Below are positions 44,244 through 50,972 of a stretch of DNA of 64,000 nucleotides, one piece after another. The position numbers and the translations under genes were made by a program. Position 1 is the stretch's first letter, and each line of letters starts with the position of its first letter. Below the pieces are notes generated by a model. That model did no database searches and was not told the DNA's origin. It was given only the letters and a program-made list of their open reading frames with translations. Source of the stretch: Dyadobacter fermentans DSM 18053 (GTDB lineage Bacteria; Bacteroidota; Bacteroidia; Cytophagales; Spirosomataceae); assembly GCF_000023125.1 (NCBI RefSeq), contig NC_013037.1, positions 4,766,501 to 4,830,500 on the forward strand, read 5' to 3'.

Positions 44244-45746
44244 TTACCGCCTTTTCAGTGCCGGAATATTTTTTCGTTCTACCAAAAAAACCACGGCCAC
44301 GCACAAGGCGAACACGCCCATGTGCACCGGTACGGAAACCCAGAGATCGGGTATTTTAATGAGGGAAGAGGCGTAAATCAGCAATGCGCCGCCGCCAATG
44401 TAACCGAGTGCCGAAGTGACGTCATAAGGCACCGGGTAATACTTCCGCCCGAAATAATAGCAAAGCGACAGCATCACAAATCCCGACAATGCGAATGCGA
44501 TGGCGAAACCGTGGTAGCCGATCTGCGGCACGAGCACGAAGCTGGTGGAGATGGTAATTCCCGCGCCGGTGAGTGTGAGCCAGGTGCCGTACTGCGTTTT
44601 GTCGGTCAGTTTAAACCACGTAGCTACATTGTAATACACACCCAGGAACAGGTAGCCCGCCAGCAGCCAGGGCACTACGCTCAATCCTTCGTGATAAATC
44701 TTCTTCTTTAAGAATAGCTCGGCAAACAGGTCGAGGTTGAGGCAAATGCCCACCCACATGAGCACGCAGATGATGATAAAATACTTGGTAACCTTGGCAA
44801 AAACCGGTGGTGCGTTCTTGTCCTCACCCTTCGAAAAGAAAAATGGTTCGGCAGCATATTTAAATGCCTGGATGGCCAGGTTCATGAAAATGGACAGCTT
44901 ATAGCATTGCACATAAATCCCGATGGCGGTCTCGTTGCTGCGGCCGGGATAAAAGCCCTCCGGAAGCAGAAATTGGATGAATGCGCGGTCGAAAAGCATG
45001 TTGAGCACGCCGCCCACATTCATGATCATGACCGGGAATGCGTACACCCACACCGGCTTGAAAAGGTCGCCGTTGAATATAAACCGGAAGTCGGCAAACT
45101 CTTTGCGAAGCATCCAGAAGAACGCGAGATTGGCGATAAGGTTAGCCAAAACAATGTAATCCGGCGCGTGCAGCGGGTTATAGAACAGATCAACAGCCGG
45201 TTGCAGGAATGAAAGGTATTTTCCAGCATGAATATCCCGGCAGACAAGCAGGAAGAAAAGATTGAGGAAAATGTTGATAAGAATGTTGGTCACCCGGATG
45301 ACCACGAACTTTTTCCCTTTCCCTTCCAGCCGTAGCCGCGCAAACGGGATCGACACGATGCCGTCCGTAGCCATGATGATCGCGAACATCTTCACGATGG
45401 ATGTCGCTTCAGGGTATTTGATGAGCTCGGCGAGTGGCTGCGCAAATACGAACATGAAAGTGGAGCAAACCATGCTCACCACGATCACAGCGCTTAATAT
45501 GACATTGTAATATTCTTTCCGGTCCTTTTCCTCGCGTGCAAACCGGAAGAAGGCGGTCTCCATCCCGAAAGTGTAGAGCACTAGCGCAAGCCCGGCATAG
45601 GCAAAAAGCTGGCCTTGTGCGGCGATTTGCTGAGGTTCAAAAAGCTTGGTATGCAGCGCCACCAGCAGGTAATTCAAAAAGCGGCCCAGCATGGTGCTGA
45701 TGCCGTAGGTGGCGGTTTCACTGGCCAGTTTTTTCAGTACACTCAT
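44244..45746 (-). CDS. oligosaccharide/polysaccharide flippase family protein
   Basis: 500 residues with 12-14 TM segments, of the MOP superfamily: KLASETATYGISTMLGRFLNYLLVALHT at the N-terminus, GMETAFFRFAREEKDRKEYYN, a conserved SIPFARLRLEGKGKKFVVIRV segment. This pattern is frequent in Bacteroidota polysaccharide biosynthesis proteins. It stands alone, unlike the flippase at 13.4 kb, so its glycan is not clear from context. Confidence 0.87.
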   Translation of the reverse strand: MSVLKKLASETATYGISTMLGRFLNYLLVALHTKLFEPQQIAAQGQLFAYAGLALVLYTFGMETAFFRFAREEKDRKEYYNVILSAVIVVSMVCSTFMFVFAQPLAELIKYPEATSIVKMFAIIMATDGIVSIPFARLRLEGKGKKFVVIRVTNILINIFLNLFFLLVCRDIHAGKYLSFLQPAVDLFYNPLHAPDYIVLANLIANLAFFWMLRKEFADFRFIFNGDLFKPVWVYAFPVMIMNVGGVLNMLFDRAFIQFLLPEGFYPGRSNETAIGIYVQCYKLSIFMNLAIQAFKYAAEPFFFSKGEDKNAPPVFAKVTKYFIIICVLMWVGICLNLDLFAELFLKKKIYHEGLSVVPWLLAGYLFLGVYYNVATWFKLTDKTQYGTWLTLTGAGITISTSFVLVPQIGYHGFAIAFALSGFVMLSLCYYFGRKYYPVPYDVTSALGYIGGGALLIYASSLIKIPDLWVSVPVHMGVFALCVAVVFLVERKNIPALKRR

Positions 45747-45798
45747 TCAATGCGGGATTTTCCGACGCAAATATAGGTGAGTAACCGCCAATAAAAGG

Positions 45799-45837
45799 AA
45801 AGGCCCTTCCCGTTTCGTGGGAAGGGCCTCTGGTTTT
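45799..45837 (-). terminator. terminator of the TetR gene
   Basis: AGGCCCTTCCC (45801-45811) pairs with GGGAAGGGCCT (45819-45829), an 11-bp perfect stem; on the minus strand a T-rich stretch follows, and an A-run sits on the other side. Confidence 0.85.
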
Positions 45838-45843
45838 TTATCG

Positions 45844-46449
45844 TCAACCCCGGACGTCCGAGATAATACTGTCGATCACACGCTCGATGCGTTTCCAGCC
45901 TTCATCGGTTTGAAGGTCCACGTCGAGCATTTTTTCACGGTAATCGGAGGAGATGGTCAGGAAATAAATGCCTGCTGAAATGAATGCGATCAGTGCGCTG
46001 GTGTCATTGTAATAGGGCAGGTCGCCTATTTTGTTCAGGATCCGGGTCGCAATCTGGTTGCGGGCGTCGGATAGCATCGACTTTCCGGTGCCGATCTCCC
46101 AGCGCAGCAGGTCACGGGTGGCCTTGCGTTGGCGCAGATCGTTGGTGAAAGTGTGCATGAGGGACGTGAGAGCCTTGTTCCGTTCGTCGGGCGTGAGCTC
46201 GGGAATGTTGTCGATGTAATCGGTACTGAGGGTTGACGTGTACTCTCCCGACCTGACATACTGTTCCATCAGGCCGTCTACGCTTTCAAAGTATCTGTAA
46301 ATCAATACTTTGTTTACTCCGGCGGTACGGGCGATCAAATTTACGCCCACCTTTTCGGTGCCATGCTGTTCGATTACTTCACCGACCGCCTTGAGTATTT
46401 TACTCTTTGTGCGCTCGCGATCGCGCTTTTTAACTTTGTCTACTTTCAT
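45844..46449 (-). CDS. TetR family transcriptional regulator
   Basis: 201 residues from the ATG at 46449; an upstream in-frame start at 46488 would fall across a palindrome. The HTH (residues ~26-58: TEKVGVNLIARTAGVNKVLIYRYFES) is typical, with the ligand-binding C-terminal helical domain. No partner gene is divergent from it: the next feature upstream is a terminator and tRNA-Gln on the same strand. Two palindromes upstream are candidate operators for autorepression. Confidence 0.88.
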   Translation of the reverse strand: MKVDKVKKRDRERTKSKILKAVGEVIEQHGTEKVGVNLIARTAGVNKVLIYRYFESVDGLMEQYVRSGEYTSTLSTDYIDNIPELTPDERNKALTSLMHTFTNDLRQRKATRDLLRWEIGTGKSMLSDARNQIATRILNKIGDLPYYNDTSALIAFISAGIYFLTISSDYREKMLDVDLQTDEGWKRIERVIDSIISDVRG

Positions 46450-46477
46450 ATGGGTGCTGTTTAGGTTAAAACATAGT

Positions 46478-46490
46478 AAATGTAACATTT
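46478..46490. promoter_or_regulatory. candidate TetR operator 1
   Basis: AAATGTAACATTT is a perfect 13-base palindrome with a central A, 29 bases upstream of the TetR ATG. Confidence 0.5.
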
Positions 46491-46515
46491 CATATCCAAA
46501 TTTTATAGCAGAAAA

Positions 46516-46530
46516 GTTACATTAAGTAAC
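46516..46530. promoter_or_regulatory. candidate TetR operator 2
   Basis: GTTACATTAAGTAAC has 5-base inverted arms around ATTAA. It shares TGTAAC-like sequence with operator 1 when read on the other strand (TTAATGTAAC). Confidence 0.45.
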
Positions 46531-46660
46531 CAATTTTATTAAAATGGTTTCCTTAATGTCACCTGCAAGTCGCAAATGGATATTCTTGTTCTTAAATGAC
46601 TATGTCACCTGAGAAATTTGGAAAGATTATAAAGATACGGGGCGGGAATAGGATAAAAAC

Positions 46661-46692
46661 AAAAAGAGCTCATCGTGAAATGAGCTCTTTGA
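46661..46692 (-). terminator. terminator of tRNA-Gln
   Basis: AAAGAGCTCA (46663-46672) pairs with TGAGCTCTTT (46681-46690), loop of 8; on the minus strand it is followed by TTTTTGTTTTT. It lies just 3' of the tRNA. Confidence 0.85.
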
Positions 46693-46698
46693 TTACTG

Positions 46699-46769
46699 TT
46701 GGCCGACAAGGACTCGAACCCTGAATAAGACAACCAAAATGTCCTGTGTTACCATTACACCATCGGCCA
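46699..46769 (-). tRNA. tRNA-Gln (anticodon TTG)
   Basis: The minus strand folds as a tRNA: acceptor TGGCCGA/TCGGCCA, D-stem GTGT/ACAC with loop AATGGTA, anticodon stem GGACA/TGTCT with loop TTTTGGT (anticodon TTG at 34-36), T-arm CAGGG-TTCGAGT-CCTTG, and discriminator A. CCA is not encoded. A promoter precedes it and a terminator follows, so it is an independent unit downstream of fabD. Confidence 0.95.
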
Positions 46770-46787
46770 AAACCGTAAACAGTGGTG

Positions 46788-46818
46788 CAAAAGTAATGGT
46801 AGCAGGGTATCGTGTCAA
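46788..46818 (-). promoter_or_regulatory. Bacteroidota promoter of tRNA-Gln
   Basis: On the minus strand TTG (46818-46816), a 20-base spacer and TACTTTTG (46795-46788): an exact fit to TTG-N20-TAnnTTTG. The predicted start site is around 46781, about 12 bases before the mature 5' end. Confidence 0.8.
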
Positions 46819-46835
46819 GTGTTTTGAGAAAAAAA

Positions 46836-47714
46836 TTAAATACTTTTTACGTCCACCGTGCTAGCGATCTTTTTTACAAGGCCTTGCAAAACTTTGCCCG
46901 GTCCCGATTCGATGAAGATTTCCGCGCCGTCGGCTACCATTTGCTCCACGGACTGCGTCCACCTTACCGGAGCGGTGAGCTGCGAGATCAGGTTTTCCCG
47001 GATCACGGCTACTTCGGTGGCCGGCTTTGCATTCACATTCTGATAAACGGGGCAGATCGGCGGCTCGAACTGCGCCGCATGGATGGCCGCTGCCAGCTCT
47101 TCGCGTGCCGGCTCCATCAATGGCGAGTGGAATGCACCGCCCACCGGCAACACCAGCGCACGTTTAGCCCCGGCGGCTTTCAGCAGTTCGTTGGCGCGTT
47201 CCACACCTTCGATCGTGCCGGAAATCACCACCTGGCCCGGACAGTTGTAGTTTGCCGGCACTACGATCTCGTCGGTAATACCCGCGCAAACTTCTTCGAT
47301 CACCGCATCGGGCAGGCCGAGGATGGCAGCCATGGTCGACGGGCGGATTTCGCAGGCTTTTTGCATAGCGGCAGCACGCTTCGCCACCAGCGAAAGGCCG
47401 TCTTCGAATGAAAGCGAACCTGCGGCTACCAGCGCCGAAAATTCACCGAGCGAATGGCCTGCCACCATGTTCGGAGCGAAATCGGGATTGATTTTCGCGA
47501 GGATCACGGAATGAATGAAAATTGCGGGCTGCGTCACATTGGTTTGTTTCAGCTCCTCATCGGTGCCTTCGAACATGATTTTGGTGATGTTGAAGCCGAG
47601 GATTTCGTTGGCTTTTTCAAACAATGCCTTGGCGGAATCGGAGCTCTGGTAGAGGTCCAGACCCATTCCTTTGAACTGCGAGCCCTGACCAGGGAAAACA
47701 TATGCCGTTTTCAT
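46836..47714 (-). CDS. fabD: malonyl-CoA-ACP transacylase
   Basis: 292 residues. Moves malonyl groups from CoA to acyl carrier protein for fatty-acid synthesis. Seen: YVFPGQGSQFKGMG at the N-terminus, nucleophile Ser88 in VAGHSLGEFSAL, the arginine region at ~115 and the catalytic His in VGGAFHSPLM. The tRNA-Gln unit follows on the same strand. The upstream gene of the tandem pair ends at 47834 and is closed by terminators, so fabD has its own promoter in the short gap. Confidence 0.96.
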   Translation of the reverse strand: MKTAYVFPGQGSQFKGMGLDLYQSSDSAKALFEKANEILGFNITKIMFEGTDEELKQTNVTQPAIFIHSVILAKINPDFAPNMVAGHSLGEFSALVAAGSLSFEDGLSLVAKRAAAMQKACEIRPSTMAAILGLPDAVIEEVCAGITDEIVVPANYNCPGQVVISGTIEGVERANELLKAAGAKRALVLPVGGAFHSPLMEPAREELAAAIHAAQFEPPICPVYQNVNAKPATEVAVIRENLISQLTAPVRWTQSVEQMVADGAEIFIESGPGKVLQGLVKKIASTVDVKSI

Positions 47715-47743
47715 ATAAATGTGTTATGGTTATTCATGATGAA

Positions 47744-47775
47744 ACAAAAAAGCCCGGTGCAAAAAAACCGGGCTA
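47744..47775 (-). terminator. second of two tandem terminators after the large surface protein gene
   Basis: AGCCCGG (47751-47757) pairs with CCGGGCT (47768-47774) with a 10-base loop; on the minus strand TTTTTTG follows. Confidence 0.75.
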
Positions 47776-47800
47776 CAAAGGAAATACTTGAATGTGAAAG

Positions 47801-47826
47801 AAAAAAGGGCAAATTGTTGCCCTTTC
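47801..47826 (-). terminator. first of two tandem terminators after the large surface protein gene
   Basis: AAAGGGCAA (47804-47812) and TTGCCCTTT (47817-47825) form a 9-bp stem with a 4-base loop, directly behind the stop at 47834; a T-run follows on the minus strand. Confidence 0.75.
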
Positions 47827-47833
47827 TCGCATG

Positions 47834-50755
47834 CTATCTCAGCAGCTGCACCCACCCTTTCATGGTAACAGGCGTGCTTTGCTTTTTGGAAGATTCGAAA
47901 TAAATGACCAGTTCGTAGTAGTACTGGCCCGCTGCCAGCTCTTTTCCGCCATTGGTTTTACCGTCCCAGTTGATGTTCACGTCTTTGGTAGAAAACACCT
48001 GCGCGCCCCAGCGGTTGAACGCTTTGAATTCGAGCGACTGAACAAATGCAGGGCATTCGTAAGGCTGGAATACATCGTTTTTGGAGTCGCCGTTTGGCGT
48101 GAAAACATTCGGCAGCACATACATCGGGCAGTTGTCGCGGCATACGACATTGCTCGGTGCGCTTTCGCTTCCGAAGCGGTTCACGGCGGTCACATAATAG
48201 CAGCCCGCAAAGGACGTCAGCCCGACGTGGTCGAACGAAGTCTGCAAGGGCGACGGCGGCGTGGTGATTGTCGCAACCAACGTGGGGGCATCGCCTTCAT
48301 ATCTTGCATAATACACACGGTAGGCGGTCACGAGCGGGTCGCATTCACGGCCATCCACCTCGGTAGGATATTCCCATGAAAGGTGGTTTGTGAAGCCTGA
48401 TGTCGTACAGAAAGCCTCGGGATGTGCTCGCAGCGAATCGCAATTGAGCGGATCGAGGGACAACACCGGCGGGCAGGGCTTGGTCGTATCCGACGACGAA
48501 ATGCAAAGGATCTGCGAGAAGTTGTACAACACCGAAGGTTTGATCTGGCTGTTGTTGTAAGAACCCACCGTTTCTACCTTATAACAATAAGTCGAATCCC
48601 TGACAATCGTGACATTGACCGTTCCATCAGCTGCATATTTATCCGTACCATCATCGATGAAAGTGAACGTTTGCGGCCCTTGCACGGATACTTCGGCAAT
48701 GCGGTTGAAAGTCCCCGGCCTGGCTTTATCCTCGCGGTACACCCGGTGAACACGGTTGCTGTTATCCCAAGGAACGAGCGCCGTCCATTTCAGGCCGATC
48801 TGGTTGGGCTGGGCGGCATCCTGTTCGAGCCGCACCGAGCTTGCCGTTTCGGTTTCGTCGAATTTGGTGAGTTGTCCGTTTACAGTGGTGTAATATTCAA
48901 GCTTGTAGTTGTAAGCGTTGGCTTCGGTGTTCAGGCCCCTGTCTACGAAAATCGTATCACGTGCGCCTGCTGCGAGGTTGGTATTGATGGCGGCGATTTG
49001 TGTAAATGCGGTGCCATTCTGACCTGTGGCTCTGAAAAGGCGGTATTGCGCAGGCAATCCGGCAGAAGCGGCAGGTCTGGTCCATTTGATGGTGATCACA
49101 CCGCTGGTAGTGCTGGTGGTATCGACGGTCACATTCGTAATCACCGGCATCACCATCGGCAGGTTAAGGCAGAACTCCGCCGAAGCAAGGCTCTCGCCGC
49201 CGCCGATCAGGTAACCTGGGTCGCTTGGGCTTGCACCCGGACGCGGGAACATGGCCACGAGGCGATAGGAATAGGAAACACCCGGGCGAAGGCCTTCACC
49301 CGCATTGTTGTCGAGGAATGTGGTTTGGCTGGCATCCACTCTTCCGATTTCTTCATAACCGGAGCCCGCCGGAATACCGGGGCTACACACGTCTTCGCGC
49401 AGTTCGGTACATTTCTCTGCGCGGTAAATGGCTATTTTAGCCCCGGGGATCTGGCATTTGTAGGCATCCCAGTTGAGGCGGTAGGCTGTGCCGGTAGGGT
49501 CCGTCACGGCCACTCCCCTGAGGCCGGTCGGTTTCGGTCCGTAAACTTTAATGTTCACGGTTGTCATATCCACCAGTTTCCTGAACAGCGACGGGTTGGG
49601 GACTCCCGGCCCGGCGGCGTCTTCCACTTTGAAAAGGACGTCGTATGGTTCCAGGCGCACATGGGCGCAGGACGTTTGCCAGGTGAACATGCCCGTCACA
49701 GTGCCCTGTGAGCCCTGCTGGGCAACGGTAAATTTCGCTACGGGAGGCGGCACCAGCGAGGCTTCGTACACCCCGCCCGTCGAGGTGAGCGTCAGTCTGT
49801 CGCCATTCTTATCGGTGGCTGTAATGGGCTGGTTTATGAGTGTCCCGGCCTCCACGCATATGTCGGGAATCGGCTGGATTACGGGCCTGTCGTTTCGGGC
49901 ATCTTCGACGATGATCTGCATATCCCGGACGATCTGGCCGATCAGCGCGCCGTCGCGCCACTCCTCGACGACGAAGGCCACATTATAATAGCCCTTGGTA
50001 ACCGGTGCGTCCCAGACAAGGTCGCCCGTGACGCGGTCCATACTGAAAGTCGCCGGGGAACCGCCTGCTTCCGTCTGGCCGGGAGGCGTTACCATGTTCG
50101 GGTCTTTGTATTGCAGGTTAATTCCGGAGCCGTTCACACCACTTCTTTGGGGGATAAACAGGCGGTAGGCAAGGCTGTCGCCATCAGCATCGAATGCACC
50201 GGGGTTATGAATGTAGCGCTGGCCCACTGCGGCAACGTCAATCGGCGCATTCAGCAGCACGGGGGTCTGGTTTTGTCCGTAGCTAGAATTGATTTCCAGG
50301 ATCGTGCTGACGTAGAAGTTCAAGTTTTGGGTAGGAGGCGGGCCGATATTCAATACGTTATTATTCCGGTTGTCCTCCTCGAAAGATATGCGGTACAAAC
50401 CCGTGGTCGGGAATGTATAGTTGATGATGTAAATGTTCTGGGTAGTGTTGTTACCGATGTTCGGAATAGGCGGGATACGCGGCGCTTCCAGTACGGCAGG
50501 GCGCGAATCCGGCCCGCCGAATGCGGAGCCGATTGTAAAAAACACGCTATTCTGGGCATTTGCGGCACCTTCGCCGTTCTGCATATCGAAATAGGCAGTC
50601 AGTTTGATCTCGTAAGTATGACGATCGGAACCTGCCGGGCTGATCCGTCGGGCAGTGATTTCCCCGGCGCGTATGTGTGTGGCCATGGCCGAATAGCCAT
50701 TGCATAGCAGAGCGAGGAAAAGAAAGTATAAAGTAATTCGTAAAACAGAGCGCAT
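47834..50755 (-). CDS. T9SS type B sorted gliding motility-associated surface protein, paralog 1
   Basis: 973 residues from the ATG at 50755; a GTG at 50803 would also open the frame but leaves a poor signal. Signal peptide ends near residue 25 (YSAMA), then THIRAGEITARR. Body: beta-sandwich and cadherin/FN3-like repeats, including HNPGAFDADGDSLAYRLF and NPSLFRKLVDMT. The C-terminal ~90 residues hold the CHU_C domain: YVLPNVFTPNGDSKNDVF, FKAFNRWGAQVFS, then WDGKTNGGKELAAGQYYYEL, the type B T9SS signal. A partner SprF-type protein, often linked, is not seen. Expected to be an adhesin or surface-layer component. Highly similar to the gene upstream at 50973-53879. Confidence 0.88.
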   Translation of the reverse strand: MRSVLRITLYFLFLALLCNGYSAMATHIRAGEITARRISPAGSDRHTYEIKLTAYFDMQNGEGAANAQNSVFFTIGSAFGGPDSRPAVLEAPRIPPIPNIGNNTTQNIYIINYTFPTTGLYRISFEEDNRNNNVLNIGPPPTQNLNFYVSTILEINSSYGQNQTPVLLNAPIDVAAVGQRYIHNPGAFDADGDSLAYRLFIPQRSGVNGSGINLQYKDPNMVTPPGQTEAGGSPATFSMDRVTGDLVWDAPVTKGYYNVAFVVEEWRDGALIGQIVRDMQIIVEDARNDRPVIQPIPDICVEAGTLINQPITATDKNGDRLTLTSTGGVYEASLVPPPVAKFTVAQQGSQGTVTGMFTWQTSCAHVRLEPYDVLFKVEDAAGPGVPNPSLFRKLVDMTTVNIKVYGPKPTGLRGVAVTDPTGTAYRLNWDAYKCQIPGAKIAIYRAEKCTELREDVCSPGIPAGSGYEEIGRVDASQTTFLDNNAGEGLRPGVSYSYRLVAMFPRPGASPSDPGYLIGGGESLASAEFCLNLPMVMPVITNVTVDTTSTTSGVITIKWTRPAASAGLPAQYRLFRATGQNGTAFTQIAAINTNLAAGARDTIFVDRGLNTEANAYNYKLEYYTTVNGQLTKFDETETASSVRLEQDAAQPNQIGLKWTALVPWDNSNRVHRVYREDKARPGTFNRIAEVSVQGPQTFTFIDDGTDKYAADGTVNVTIVRDSTYCYKVETVGSYNNSQIKPSVLYNFSQILCISSSDTTKPCPPVLSLDPLNCDSLRAHPEAFCTTSGFTNHLSWEYPTEVDGRECDPLVTAYRVYYARYEGDAPTLVATITTPPSPLQTSFDHVGLTSFAGCYYVTAVNRFGSESAPSNVVCRDNCPMYVLPNVFTPNGDSKNDVFQPYECPAFVQSLEFKAFNRWGAQVFSTKDVNINWDGKTNGGKELAAGQYYYELVIYFESSKKQSTPVTMKGWVQLLR

Positions 50756-50826
50756 AGATCCGTGTCGTGCTAATAATGATAGGGAAGTAATGGCAGGCGC
50801 CACATCTCCTGTCAGATACCTTAAAT

Positions 50827-50859
50827 CAACGAAAATTCAGCTAAAAATGTGTGCTTCGG
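50827..50859. promoter_or_regulatory. upstream block shared by the tandem paralogs, copy 1
   Basis: CAACGAAA at 50827-50834 and TAAAAATGTGTGC at 50842-50854, then TTCGG, 72-104 bases upstream of the paralog 1 start. The same elements with nearly the same spacing occur before paralog 2. Confidence 0.55.
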
Positions 50860-50972
50860 GAATGAATATAATATGCTGTTTCGTAAACTTACAAAACAAC
50901 TTTATAAATCATAGATGAATTGTAACAAACTCCCGAAGCGCTCCAATTAGCGCTCTGATGTGATTTGCGTTG

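Noticed and set aside
46661..46692. The GAGCTC hairpin as a TetR operator
   Set aside because: It has a T-run on the minus strand and lies directly 3' of tRNA-Gln, so a terminator is the simpler reading.
50756..50803. GTG start and longer N-terminus for surface protein paralog 1
   Set aside because: The ATG at 50755 gives a proper signal peptide matching paralog 2.
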